A stretch of DNA of 64,000 bases from Silene latifolia (taxonomy: Eukaryota; Streptophyta; Magnoliopsida; Caryophyllales; Caryophyllaceae): contig NC_133532.1 in NCBI RefSeq assembly GCF_048544455.1, positions 15,502,948 through 15,566,947 on the forward strand. Direction: 5' to 3'. The notes below the pieces were generated by a model, which ran no database searches, was not told the DNA's origin, and was given only the letters and a program-made list of their open reading frames with translations. This document shows, piece by piece, positions 22,526 to 34,840 of the stretch (positions are counted from its first letter, which is position 1; every line of letters begins with the position of its first letter). A program made the translations under genes and the position numbers.

Positions 22526-24197
22526 CTAGGCATAGTACCGTTTTAGTTGGTCAAGGTTTGTGGGGTTTGAAAACTCATTCCCATCTAGGTCTGTGATTCT
22601 AACCGCACCCCCTGGGAGTATGGATTTGACTAGAAATGGTCCGGCCCAATTAGGTTTGAATTTTCCCCTTGGGTCAACAGGTAAAAGAGCTCTGACCGAT
22701 TTGAGTACTAAGTCTCCTTCTTTGATGTTTCTTGGCCTAACCCTTTTGTTGAAAGCTCGTTTGATACGTGCTTGATATGTTTGGACATTATGTAAGGCGC
22801 GCGACCCTACGTTCATCCAGGAGGATGAGTTCTTCATATCTATCCCTCTTCCAATCGGCCTCCGGATTTGACTTTCTAGTAGAATACGCAGGGATGGTAT
22901 TTCTAGCTCGATTGGTTGTACGGCTTCCATGCCGTTGGTCAAATAGAAAGGAGTAGCCCGGTGGGCGTCTGACAGATGTACGGTATCCCCATAAGGCAAA
23001 GGGTATTTTGCTTGGCCAATCTCTGTAGTTGTCGATCATTTTCTTGAGAATTGTGACAACATTTTTGTTTGCCGCCTCTACCGCACCGTTAGTCTGTGGT
23101 CTATAGGGCGAAGAGTGGTGATGCTTAATCTTGTATTTGGCTAGCAATTGCTCGGTTTCAGCTTGGAAGTGTGACCCGTTATCGCTAATGATCTCATGTG
23201 GGCAACCATATCGACAGATGATGTTGTTTTGTATGAACTTTGCCACATTTTTAGCCGTAAGACCAGTGTAGGAAGCCGCTTCTACCCATTTGGTAAAATA
23301 GTCAATTGCCACTAGAATGAAACAGTGACCTCCTGTTCCGGCGCGGGTTATCTTCCCGATTATGTCAATTCCCCATGCGGAAAATGGCCAAGGAGATGTC
23401 ATCGTGTAGAGCAATGAAGGAGGGACATGTTGTACATTCCCAAAGATTTGGCAATGTCTCACGTATTTGATGCAATCGGATTCCATAGTGGTCCAATAAT
23501 ATCCCAAACGTGTGATTTTCTTTGTCATCATAGGCCCACTCATGTGAGGACCGCATTCTCCGTCGTGGACTTCTTCCATCACCTTTCGTGCCTGTGAATG
23601 ATCAAGGCAACGTAGGACTACACCAAGAGGTGTTGTTTTGTATAATTCTCCTTGCATCAGAATGTATTGGGAAGCTAATAGGCGTATAGCACGTTGTCCC
23701 CTTTTGTCCATATCTTGTGGATAGGTACCATTAAGCTTAAAATTCAGGATTGCTTGGAACCAGGGTTCCTGCGCGATTTCCTCTTCGTCGGTGATTTGGT
23801 GAACATAAGCCGGCTCTGACCATCGTTCGATGCACAACGACATTTCCATCATGTGATCTGGCATATTTATCAAAGATGCAAGTTTCGCAAGAGCGTCTGC
23901 AAATTGATTTTCCTCCCGAGGTAGGTGTAGGTAGGTTACGTGATCAAAGAATTGAGCGACTTGGTCTATCCTAGCCTGATAGGGTGCGAGGCTTTCGCTT
24001 CGGATTTTCCAAGATCCCGTAACTTGGTTGATGATCAGTGATGAATCCCCATGTACTCGGAGGTTTTTAATGCCTAAGCTTACTGCCGCTTGTAGTCCAA
24101 TGAGACAAGCTTCATATTCTGCAGCGTTGTTTGTCACCTCGAAGTCGAGTTTGATGACAATTGGTGTATGCTCACCTTCGGGAGAAATGAGCAACAC
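22526..24197 (-). pseudogene. pol of element C, 3' part: second RNase H, integrase and GPF/Y module
   Basis: The first frame (24197-22788) holds the second RNase H (NNAAEYEA, HGDSSLI) and the integrase zinc region, where the second Cys of the CHNCQ seen in A is altered by a short deletion (VRHCQIFG). It also holds the DDE core with an intact first Asp (WGIDIIG), ISDNGSHFQ, and the Glu-bearing NGAVEAANK. A frame change around 22950-22990 leads to the C-terminal frame (22999-22526) with the GPF/Y module (NWAGPFLVKSI). This end of the integrase may help chromatin targeting. Better preserved than A at the catalytic site, but still broken as read. Confidence 0.87.
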
Positions 24198-24231
24198 TCC
24201 TATTCCGAATCCTCTTAAGTTGGATGCTCCA

Positions 24232-26013
24232 TCAAAGTCTGAGATCCCAGGAATCTACATCTGTTTGAAGTATATCCTCATCGGGAAATGACCAAGTATC
24301 TATGGTTTGTGCGTCGTTGATAGGATTTTCTGCGAAGAATTCGGCGACGGCGCGACCTTTTATAACTTTCAGTGGCACATATTTAAGGTCGAATTCTGAG
24401 AGCATCAGAGTCCATCTTGCCAGACGTTCGTTGAGGACGGGTTTCTCGAAGAGGTATTTGATTGGATCCATTTTAGAGTATATCTTGACGGAGTAGCTAA
24501 GCATGTAGTGACGTAGCTTCTTTGTTGCCCACACAAGAGCGAGGCATGTCTTTTCGAGTTGTGAGTATTTGCACTCATATTCCAAGAACTTCTTACTTAG
24601 ATAGTAAATGGCTCTTTCTTCACTTCCTACAGTTTGAGCCAGCATAGCACCCATGGCGGTTTCAGTTACTGTGAGATATAAACCAAGAGGTTGATCTCGT
24701 TGTGGCAGCATGAGCACTGGTGGTTTAGCCAATATTTCTTTGATTCGGTCAAACGCCTTTTGACAATCATCATCCCACATGGTGTGGTCTGTTTTCTTGA
24801 GTTTCTTGAAGATAGGCTCACAAATCATCGTAAGTTTCGATATGAATCGACTTATGTCTGTACTTTTCCCGGGAATCCTCGACTTCTTTTTTGTTTGGGG
24901 TTGTGGCATTTCGATCAGAGCCGTGATCTTGGACGGATCTATTTCTATACCACGTTGGCTAACCACGTATCCCAGGAGTTTGCCAGATGTTACCCCAAAT
25001 GTGCATTTCTGAGGATTGAGCCTCATGTTGTACTTTCGTAGTCTTGCGAAGAACTTGCGAAGGTTCGCAATATGTCCCTCTCTTTCCTTAGATTTGACGA
25101 TCATGTCATCTACGTATACCTCAACTTCTTTGTGCATCATGTCATGTAGGAGTGTAGTTGCGGTGCGTTGGTATGTAGCCCCGGCGTTGATCAATCCGAA
25201 CGGCATTACCGTATAGCAATAGGTTCCCCATTGGGTGACAAATGCGGTCTTATGCATATCTTCCATGGCCATCTTGATTTGGTTATAACCCGCATATCCA
25301 TCCATGAAGGATAGTAACGCGTGGTCGGCAGTATTGTCCACTAATATGTCAATGTGCGGTAGAGGGAAGTCATCTTTCGGACTCGCTTTGTTCAAGTCCC
25401 TAAAGTCAACACAAACACGGATTCTCCCATCCTTTTTGGGTACGGGTACTATGTTAGCTACCCAGTCAGAATACTCGGAAACTTTGATGAACCCGGCTTT
25501 GAATTGCTTGTCGACTTCTTCCTTAATCTTTAGAGCCCATTCTGTTCTCATTCGTCGAAGCTTCTGTTTCACAGGTTTGAAACCTGGCTTAATCGGAATC
25601 CTATGTTCGGCAATATCCCTATCGATCCCTGGCATGTCTTTGTAGGACCAAGCGAAAACGTCTTTGAATTCATTTAGGAGGTCTATGAAATCGGCCCTTT
25701 CGGTAGAGCTCAAGGTAGTCCCTATCCTAAGTTCTTTGGGTTCTAGTTCGGTTCCTACATTGATGGGTTCGGTGTCCTCTATTACTGGTCCCCCTTCCCC
25801 TTCCTGTAGTATTTCTTTGGCTACGTAGGGAGGTAGTTCGATTGAGTCTGGGTCTTGGTCATCCTCAGTATCATCGTAAATGGCAGTGCACTCAAGATAA
25901 CACAAAGAGTAAGCGAGAACCGATTTATTCATATTAAGATTTTTGAGTAAAGTTGAAACAAAGAAGCCAACCGATCCATGGTCAGTGGCGGCAAAGGGAC
26001 GATGGTGGGGCAT
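24232..26013 (-). pseudogene. pol of element C: reverse transcriptase and first RNase H
   Basis: 593-residue frame. The real RT region begins near residue 90, after acidic linker sequence. RT motifs in order: CVDFRDLNKASPKDDFPLPH, YAGYNQI, PFGLINAGATYQ, and the catalytic YVDDMIVKS. RNase H 1 follows (TETAMGAMLAQTVG.., SQLEKTCLAL). A local frame excursion near 24880-24900 (MPQPQTKKKSR where A has MPQPQTEKEVRGFLG) disturbs the connection region. The frame is lost at about 24232, where the second RNase H would begin (DVDSWDL). The first residues (26013-25760) come from a frame that differs from A, suggesting a small indel near 25950. Confidence 0.9.
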
Positions 26014-26044
26014 TTCCCAAACTACGTGACTACTCGAGACTAAG

Positions 26045-27410
26045 CTAGGAGAAACGAAGGGAGTGGGGATGACGACGGGGAGTGGACTCTCTAATGACTT
26101 CTCTAGATTCCGACTCGACTCCGACTCGACTCGAACTCATCGTCTTTGGTTCTCCTTTGAACATCTCTCCTTCTCCAGTGGTGAGCTTGAAGAGTCTTCC
26201 TTGATTGTTGGTCCATTTGATCGATTTTCTCCATCCTTTCTGCTGTTTTGTGTCGGTTTCTGTAATCAACGCGGTGGGGTTGAAGCGATCGTCTTGCAGT
26301 ATCATAGTAATGATCTCATCCTGCGCGGCCCTAATGAATCGATCTTCTCCAAACAATAGGCTAACAGCTTGTTCGTCTAAGCAAGGTGCTTGACGGGTTT
26401 TTGACGGTAGGAACCGTTTCCAGAGGAATGAAGTAGCAATCGTGAAAGATCTCGATTCCGGCTAACTTCCTCTCAAGATAATGCCAAGGTTCGGGAAATC
26501 CATGAAAGAGCTCTGAACTTCCTTCTTGAACAAAGTACCCATTTAAAGTGGGGAGATATGGCCTCATTTGGATTCCCACGTGCTTGCGGTTTTGGACTTG
26601 GGCAAGCATTTCGAGAACTTCTTCTTTTGTGGGTTTGTTCCCTAGTCCAAGTGGTATCCTTGTTGAGTTGCCTTCCTTGTATGGTGCGAAGGTATTCTTC
26701 CGAATTGGGTTCAAGGGCATTCCAGGGAAGTATCCCTAGGATTTGAATATGTGGTTGACCACCAAGTTGGAGTAGAGATTATAGTATAAGGGTGCCAATT
26801 CGCTTTCTATGACACTTACACTTTGGAAGCCCCCAAGTTCGTATACGGGATCCGCAAGGACTTGATTATTTGATTGCTTCTCGATTATTGCCTTGATGGG
26901 TGACGAAGTGATCGTCACTACTTTTCCATTTAGTGGGATCTTGATCTTTTGATGAAGGGTGGATGTTACCGCTTTGGAAGCGTGAATCCAAGGCCTTCCC
27001 AGAAGTATATTGAATGAAGCTTCGATGTCCACTATTTGGAAGTTAACCTTTCGTTCGATTGGTCCCGTGGCTATGGTTAGGTTAGCAAGTCCTACCACTT
27101 TTCGTCGCGTACCATCATATGCACGCACACCTTGATTGGTGGGAGTCCAATCCGACTCCTTCATACCTAGCTTGTATGCCGTTTTGAGGGGTATGACGTT
27201 GACCGCGGAGCCATCATCTACCAAGGTCATTGGCACATTCTTCTTTAGACAAATGACAGTGATGTATAGAGCAAGGTTGTGACTAGCGCCAAAAGGTGGC
27301 AAGTCTTCGTCCGAGAAAGTAATAGGATTACTTAGCTTAGGTGATTCTTGGAAGACCAAGTTGACTACATCTTCAGGAGTGGAGTTATGTGCTACATTTA
27401 GCTTGGCCAA
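26045..27410 (-). pseudogene. Aspartic protease and protease-RT linker of element C
   Basis: Frame 27410-26736 contains the retropepsin-like active-site segment (MTLVDDGSAVNVIPLKTA) and the ILLGRPWIHASKAV strand typical of Ty3 proteases; this matures the polyprotein. The next frames (26720-26361 and 26356-26045) encode the linker (FAPYKEGNS, EMLAQVQNRKHVG, then a Ser/Glu-rich part). In A this whole stretch is one frame with the end of gag, so the breaks in C at about 26736 (TAG) and 26360 are secondary. The active site reads D-D-G rather than the usual D-S/T-G. Confidence 0.82.
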
Positions 27411-27451
27411 AGCTTGCAGTAAAGCTTGGCGATGTGGGAATGAGCTTGCTA

Positions 27452-29263
27452 CTAGTTGCCGGACCGAAAGATCGGCCTTTGTTTTCGTAATTGCTTGAGC
27501 AAATGATCAGTGGGGTCATCTTCGTTGTCATTTGGTGTGATGACGTTGGTTGGACCGTTTTGAGTAGTGTTTTGATATGGGCGACCCGAACGAGTTAGGT
27601 GATCCACATCTTGGTCTTCACCATTTTGGACTATTTCTTTGACTAGGGAGTTTTCAATGAGATACTCGTCCTCATCATCATCGGCCCAAACCCCATTGAC
27701 TGCAGCTAGTTCTCTCATTCTCATGATATCACCTTCTAGTCGTATGATTTGGTCAACTAGGTTATCAACCACGGTGACTACTTCTTGCATAGTGGCATTT
27801 TGAGAGAAGATCAATGGTACACGTTCTTTGGGTATTGCGTTGGGATTGCGTAAGGTTGTTACCATGTTTTCTAGTTCCCAAACTTGTCTATCTACACTTC
27901 TTGCCCATGTGATGAAGTCGGAAATGGTAGGGGAGATGGTAGAGTAGAGCCTTTCTTTCTCAATTGCATGAATTTCATTTTCAGTGGGAGAAATGAGGTG
28001 TGAGCAATCTAAGGTAGATTCATCACTTGTAATCACTAGAACTCCAAGAGGATTCTGAGTGTTGTTAGGTTTACCTCCTAGTGGTATTGGGAGTCGACCA
28101 TCTTCAATCATATCTTGAAGCACGTGTTTCAACTTGTAGCATTTTTCTGTGTCGTGCCCTTTGCCCCTATGGTATTCACAGTATGAATTTTCATCCCAAG
28201 ACTTGGACTTCCTTTCGGGTTCGGGAGTAGGTCCAATGGGTTGGAGTTTACCTTGCTTTATTAACCTTTTTAGAGCGTTGGAGTAAGTATCCCCGAGGTT
28301 TGTGAATTTCCTTGGTGGGGTAGTTTTCTTGGATGGCTCGAGAAGGTTAACTTCGTCGGTCTTGCTAGTAGAGCCGTATGAACGACTCGTGGACCCTTGA
28401 TATCCTCGACCTACCGTTTTGGACAAGAGTCCTTTACGGATGTCATCTTCAATCCTCGTCCCCAATACGGTTAAGTCTTTGAAATTCTTGATGTTTTGAT
28501 ATCTCAAATGATTGGCATAGATGGGTTTGAGATTATCCACAAACTTTTCCACAAGAGTAGCCTCATCCGGGTGTTCAACTAGTTGAGTGCTAGTCTTTCT
28601 CCACCTACTTAGGAAGTCGGTGAATCCTTCTTTGTCATTTTGGGTAAGAACCTCTAGAGTGCGCATGTTGACTTGGATCTCGGCATTATCCGCGTATTGC
28701 TTAGAGAACTCGATTGCGGCGTCTTCCCAAGTGGCGACCTTCTTGTGATCTAAAGTGTAGAACCATTGCTTCGGGATGGTGTCAAGAGATAAAGGAAAGA
28801 TCCTTAAGAACATCTCGGGTTTGATGCCTTTGATAGACATGTAATCCTTGAAGGCACGGATGTGGTTCAAAGGGTTCTCGTGTCCCTTGAACTTAGGGAT
28901 ATCCGTCATGTTAAAGTTAGTTGGCAATTTGGAATTGACGGCTTCATATTTGCGATTGTTCTCCCTATAAATGTCATCACCCTTAAGGTACATCAATTGC
29001 TCCTCTAGGTATTGGAGTCTTTTCTCAGCTGAAGTCATTCCCATGAGAGGATTATCATCCCTAGATTCATCATCGGAATTACGTAGTACTTCACTTTCAT
29101 GAGGAGGCAACCTTCCCTCAACGGAAAAGATACGGCCTTCGATAAGCTCAAGGCGGTCATATGTTTGTTCTTGGGTAATTTGCATTTGGGCTAGCGCGGC
29201 GAGGATTCGATCATTACCGTCTTGAAGGTGGTGGAGATTCGTTTCATCACTTGATCCGGGCAT
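27452..29263 (-). CDS. gag: gag polyprotein of element C
   Basis: 603 residues from ATG (MPGSSDETNLHHLQDG). After an N-terminal coiled-coil-prone part comes the retrotransposon gag domain (about 110-260; FLRIFPLSLDTIPKQWFY, WEDAAIEFSKQYADN, EVLTQNDKEGFTDFLSRW). Then a basic linker and a zinc-knuckle variant CEYHRGKGHDTEKC (C-x2-H-x4-H-x4-C, about residue 360) leads to KLKHVLQDMIEDGRLP. This forms the virus-like particle and binds element RNA. It is followed in a shifted frame by protease. In A the corresponding junction is in frame, so a fused gag-protease frame is probably ancestral. Start chosen because A has the same ATG and N-terminus at 47252. Confidence 0.9.
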   Translation of the reverse strand: MPGSSDETNLHHLQDGNDRILAALAQMQITQEQTYDRLELIEGRIFSVEGRLPPHESEVLRNSDDESRDDNPLMGMTSAEKRLQYLEEQLMYLKGDDIYRENNRKYEAVNSKLPTNFNMTDIPKFKGHENPLNHIRAFKDYMSIKGIKPEMFLRIFPLSLDTIPKQWFYTLDHKKVATWEDAAIEFSKQYADNAEIQVNMRTLEVLTQNDKEGFTDFLSRWRKTSTQLVEHPDEATLVEKFVDNLKPIYANHLRYQNIKNFKDLTVLGTRIEDDIRKGLLSKTVGRGYQGSTSRSYGSTSKTDEVNLLEPSKKTTPPRKFTNLGDTYSNALKRLIKQGKLQPIGPTPEPERKSKSWDENSYCEYHRGKGHDTEKCYKLKHVLQDMIEDGRLPIPLGGKPNNTQNPLGVLVITSDESTLDCSHLISPTENEIHAIEKERLYSTISPTISDFITWARSVDRQVWELENMVTTLRNPNAIPKERVPLIFSQNATMQEVVTVVDNLVDQIIRLEGDIMRMRELAAVNGVWADDDEDEYLIENSLVKEIVQNGEDQDVDHLTRSGRPYQNTTQNGPTNVITPNDNEDDPTDHLLKQLRKQRPIFRSGN

Positions 29264-30037
29264 CTTGGAAACTGGATAAGAGATCGGCGACGAATCAAAA
29301 CACGATCGACCATTCTATCACACTTGCTAAAAGAGGAAAAGTTTTGACTCGTGAAGTGGGTGTGTGCCACTTGTGTTGAGTGAGTTTTGAAGAAAGACAA
29401 GGTCTTTGAAAATGTGTGTCCTAGTCAACTGTAGTGTAGTTGTAGGAGTGGACTCGAGGTGAGGCTTTGAAATGGGCTTGTGGCCCGAATTTTGACACGA
29501 CAAACGGACAGAGTTTTGACCGGATTTTGCGCTAATTGGAAGCCCTATTTCGAAATTCTTGTTTGAAAAAGGGTTTTGATTTTTGAAAATTCGTCATGGT
29601 TTTGTTTAGAAATGGTGATCACATAAGGTTTACACATTTATACAAGCATTATAACGGGATGCTGAGTGCATTTAAAAGGGATTTGGTTTAAAGGGTAGGT
29701 TGCCATACCGAACCATCAAACCCGAAGTCTGTGGAGAGGCTCGTGCCAAAAAAGAGTAAGGCCGATTCCTAGTCCATTTCCTCAAGTAGTGAAGGCCCTT
29801 GATACAAACAAGAGTAAGCATCATGGTATGGATGACGTCAATCGCTATCCATCCTTAGGCCCAAATAAGAATTAGGACCGTTTAGACGGGACGATTGGTC
29901 GAATGGGTTGGGTTGGGCCTAGGAAGGCCGAGTTAAACGGTCTAGGAAGACCGAGTTATGAAAACCGACAATTGTCTTGTACAAACTATTTCCTAACCTT
30001 GTTCAAGTTTCACCCTTGGCTACACGTAAGTGTATTA
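29264..30037 (-). other. 5' untranslated leader of element C
   Basis: 774 bp between the primer binding site and gag. No coding sequence supported. The leader of A (47253-48040) aligns along its length. Confidence 0.7.
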
Positions 30038-30055
30038 TCCCCAGCGGAGTCGCCA
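30038..30055 (-). other. Primer binding site of element C
   Basis: Minus strand TGGCGACTCCGCTGGGGA, three bases (GTT) inside the 5' LTR end. The TGG start fits the CCA end of a tRNA. Tat/Ogre elements commonly use tRNA-Arg-type primers, but I cannot confirm which tRNA here. The A copy (about 48020-48036) is degraded. Confidence 0.75.
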
Positions 30056-32117
30056 AACTGTGGACAGCGGGCCGCCCACGGGGGCGCTTGGTGAGAACGA
30101 AACAAGCGTTTGCATTTTGTATGGAGTCGCCACCAATTTTTATGGGAAATTGGAACCGTTCGAATACCTCGTGTCATGTCAAGACACAAAGTAGTGACAT
30201 GAACACTAAGCAATCGTTACCCTTAGCATTCTATGTCTAGAATGACTCTCGTGGATGCCAATGAACACGGGTGCTCACGGAGATCTGGAGTAAGGGGTGA
30301 GGGTACGTATTAGGAAGCTCTTTTGATCGAACACCTAATCCCGCCCGCCTCGATAGCGGCCTCTACTAATGATTAGGGAAGTTATTCGTACTTGATATAT
30401 CGTCGGCTATATGCATGCAATGCAACATCCAAGTTTTAATCCTAGCATGTGAAAATTAACTAAGTCGGTTGACACGTAATTAGCATGCAATTGGGTCGAA
30501 GTAGGAATTTAAGGTTGATTTACATGTGAAAACATACAAATGATAAAAGAAATACAATAACTATAAATTACAATAACGAAAATTACATTAATTACATTGG
30601 AATAGGCGATTTATGTCGAAAATACCTTTAAAACGGATGATTTGAGAAAAAGAATAAAAGAATTACGAACAGAACAGAAGTGATATTACGGATAATAGTT
30701 AGTTAATACGTAATCTAATTAAATTATGTCAAGGCAGAAACGGAGTTTAGGGACAGAACTCAGCCAGGAACAGGCGCAGCAGAGCTGCGTCTTTTGAATA
30801 AGCGCGTGACGCGCGCGTCTGTTCCTTTGGCTCGCCCGCCGTGAAGCCGTGATTGCAAGCCGTTAATGTCGATTGGTGATTTAAAGGATTAATTTAATTA
30901 TTTACTCGGATGAAAGTGATTAATAGGTTATTACATATGAATGATGGTCATGAAAACAGTAAAACATGAATGAGACGGATGCAAACGGATTAATTACATG
31001 ATGGAATAATGATAGAAGTGAAAAATATTAATGAGTCCTCTATTGAAATTAATTAACTAACATTAGATACGATGGATTAATGACAAATATGCGACGAATA
31101 TGACAAAAGACGGATTAAACTATATCAAGGACGAATTTCAGAAACCCAATATGAACGAATTGAATCTCTACAACCCGGAATTGAATTTTAATGACGAAAA
31201 CCCGCAAATATGGATTAATTGGGATTTAAGTCGGATTTGATGAATTAAACATGTGAATGATGATAATTAATATACATGTGAAATTAATATGTTATCATGA
31301 TGAAGAATAGACAAACGAATAAGCAAAAGAAGGATTTTGGATACGAAATTCAAAGGACAAACGAAGAAGAAAGGAAGCAGGAACTGCGGCAGCCTCACGA
31401 AGAGGCGCAAGCAGAATCGCGCTCCTTCAAGAGGCGGCGATTCTTGCGTCCTTTCTCGACGGTTATCTACTGGAAATCCGCAAAAACAGGTTTTAACAAA
31501 GGGTTTTAGAAATCGGTTTTAACGGTATTTTCGACGTAAATCTTAAAATTGATGATACGAAAAGTAAAATACAATAAATAAATAAGGATTATACACCCTC
31601 AGACTTACATGTTGACGAAACGAGAAGAACTAAGATATCGATTAGTGATGCTCGACGCGAATGCAAAGAGAGTGCCCTCGTAAGCGGAAAACGATTAATT
31701 AATTAAGTTGATTGAGTGTAGTTGGTCAAATTGGTCGGTCATGCAACGGAGAGGCTGGTACCCGGAAAGATCCGAGCTTACGTGGTCGAAAGTTCAAGCA
31801 CGTAGGCGCCAATAAGTAAGAACAAAGTCTAGAATGCAAAGGGAGAAGAGAAGGGCGGACACTCGCGTGAGAAATATGAGGAGCAAAGGCTCCTATTTAT
31901 ACTATTCATGTGAAGGAATTAGGGTTTCGGAGACTCTTTGGAAGTGAATCTCGGAAAGATATGAGAAAGATACGAGAAACATGCAGAAAAGGGCCTGGGA
32001 AGAGGCGCAGCAGCCACTGCGTCTCTTGGAAGAGGCGCAGCGCCTGCTGCGTCTATTCCCAGGAGGTTTCCTCCTGCTGAAGAAAGATTTCCGCGTTTGA
32101 GTTATGGTAGGACGGAA

Positions 32118-34826
32118 TGTAACACCCCGTAATTTCGAACCATTATTATTTTGCGGAAGTAATTTATTAATCAAGTAAAATTTGATATTAATGTATTTGA
32201 AATAATAATAATTCAAAGAAATATAATATTTTTTTTATTTTGAAGAAAAGTATTTATTTTGATAGTTTCGAAATGTTTAAAAATAGTTCAAACCGTGTAA
32301 AAACTTTTTATTTTGAAATAAGGGCATATCGGGGAAAAATGACAACTCTATTGAAAATTGGGCAAACGATTATGGAAATGGGTCATATGAATACTCAATT
32401 TTCTTGTAATCTCGTGTTTCAGAACTTTGGTCATGTTGGAATTTGCATTTGACAAGCGGTTCTAATTATTATCGAAACGAGCCAAAACCGACTCGTAAAA
32501 TCCCGACTAAAACCCGCTCCCTTCCTCTTTTCTTTCCTTTCCCGCGGCACCTCCTTTCCCCTTCCTTTTTTTCTGATTTTTCTTTGTCCTTCTTCATTCT
32601 AAACTATTCCAAACAATAAAACACCATTATCATACCAAAACTAAGCTTTTTAAGCTAGTTTTCACCATAACTTCCTCATTTCTTGTCGGATTTTCACAAA
32701 ATTTATATTTTCGGAATCCTCTCTTCGAGATCTACAACCTAGTATGTTTTAATTTCAGTTTTCTTGATGTTGATTTAAGACGAATTTGGGCAAATTTCGG
32801 TTTTTTGTACTTATAATTGTGTTTTTATTGTTTATTTAGGTGAAGATTTGGAGGACGAGTTTGGAGACTCGTATGTTGTTGAAGATAGTAGCTAGTTGCA
32901 TGTTAGGGTTTTGTTTTCAAGGTGCTAGTTGCTCATTTTATAGCTTAAGGTAACATATTTCGAGTTACTCGACGAATAATCGTCACATTCTTTGCTTTTT
33001 GTATGTTTTTGTGATTTTTGTTTGAGTAGTAAATTTTCACATGATAAAATGGGTTGCATGCATGTCTAATGCTTGTCTTTTGTTAGATTAAGTTAACATA
33101 TTAGTATAGGAATGATTAATTGATGTTTCAGGCGATGTTAAACTGAACAAAAATGGAGAAATGGAGGGATGGGGGTGGCGGCAGAGCCCACTACGCTTTG
33201 GGGTTGGCCCGGGTTGGTCCGTTGCTTGTTTCGCGGTTTTTCATGCTTTGTTCATCGTTTTAGGTTCATTAATGTTATAGTTAGAATAAGTAACATATGG
33301 TTAAACCTTTGAAATGAATAATGTTAGTAGTAAAGATAATGAGGTTGGTAAAATTATGCTTATATTGATAGTTATCACATGTTAGGATAGATTATAAAAT
33401 GAAATTGTAATGAATAGGCTCAAAATGAATTTTATAGTGATAATTGTAATGTTTTGATGATTGTGCGAAAAAATCGAGCCTTAGTCCCTTTGATGATTCG
33501 ATGTCGATCAATTGTGTGATTGGTCACCGCAATTTAACCCGTACCTGTCGCAGGACTGGGGTTGCGGGTAAAAATTCGGTTGGATGAAAATTAATGTGAA
33601 AAATGGATAATTGGCCTTTTACTTGTTTTAGGCCATTCATTAAGTTTTAGTTCACATGTGTTGTTGGTTGAATTTAATAGTTCCTTATATTGTAGAAACG
33701 GCCCTAGATTCCCTGAAACCTTTAATATTGTTAATAATGTTAGAAATGGAATTGGTATTGAATACTTTTTGCAGGTTGTTGTGTTTGTCATAGATAGGTC
33801 TTTATAGTCTTTGACGAGTATATGTTCACTGCTTAATAGCCTTTGTGTTCCTGACTTGGTGGGTTTATATCCAAGTTGGGGCATGACCTCGTTACTTATT
33901 TTGATAGTAAGTGGTCAGCTTAAGTACTAGCCAACCCTTTGGTGGACTCCTTAGGGTACCACTTTGTTTTAGAAAAATTGTGGGTCTTGGGTGCGGTGGT
34001 GTGTATCCGCATGTCTAGGTCTCTTGTGATTTTAGGCTAGGGTTGTGTTGTGTCTTGGCCATGTTTTGATAGAACCTCTGAGCCAAGATACCGGTTCGAT
34101 TACCTTCCCTACCTCGTGGTATAGACTCGAGTTACAGAGTGACTATTGACGGTGCTAAGAACTTATGCCTGTCTTTGATATATTGCCCTTTCTTGTATGG
34201 TGATTTTATGAATTGTAATAGGTGAGATGTAAGCCGGTTACAATTGATAAAGTTTGGATTACTATTTGTTATATGTTTCACATGATAGTTTAATTTGGTC
34301 AGTTTAGTGGTCATATGTTAGAATACTCGATAGTTAATTGATTTATGATGTTGTTTACATGTTACACTACATGTTACATTAAATTTGACATTTCGTGGCT
34401 GGGAGGACTCGAAGTTACTCCCCACTGAATTGTGGCTTTCGTGTTTGTATAAAATGCGATTGACAGGTTGATGATTAAATGGGGTACACAGACGAGCTAG
34501 TGAGCAAAAGAACCTTGGACTTAGTTGTCTATATTTTGTAGTAAACCTTTTAACTTTTGTTTGTATTTATATTTTGGAGGGACATATGTCTCCCTCATCT
34601 ATTTTGGTTTGTATCACTATATCCCCGCGTCTTTAATTATGTTATGTAAATTAGTTTGTTAGATTTTGCAGGTTTTGGCACTCTCCTTTTGGAAATGTTT
34701 GTGAATGGTTTAGAAAAGTTTTTAAAATTACAGGTTTTATTTGGTTGAACCAATTACAAACATATCCTGTCAGTTTTTCTGTAGAATTTTACGTGTTTAT
34801 TTAACGCTATATGTGAGGGTGTCACA
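32118..34826 (+). repeat. 5' LTR of element D
   Basis: 2709 bp, TG..CA. Nearly identical to 38256-40974; the larger differences (for example around 33130, 33180 and 34050) lie in CAG/CTG-rich spots. Confidence 0.93.
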
Positions 34827-34828
34827 GT

Positions 34829-34840
34829 TGGTATCAGAGC
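34829..34840 (+). other. Primer binding site of element D (initiator tRNA-Met type)
   Basis: TGGTATCAGAGC two bases after the 5' LTR, the standard complement of the 3' end of plant initiator tRNA-Met used by many gypsy and copia elements. Confidence 0.92.

Noticed and set aside
33591-33884. 97-residue minus-strand frame repeated at 39654-40034 (126 residues)
   Set aside because: Repeated only because it lies in both LTRs of element D; no recognised domain, and LTRs of this class are not expected to code.
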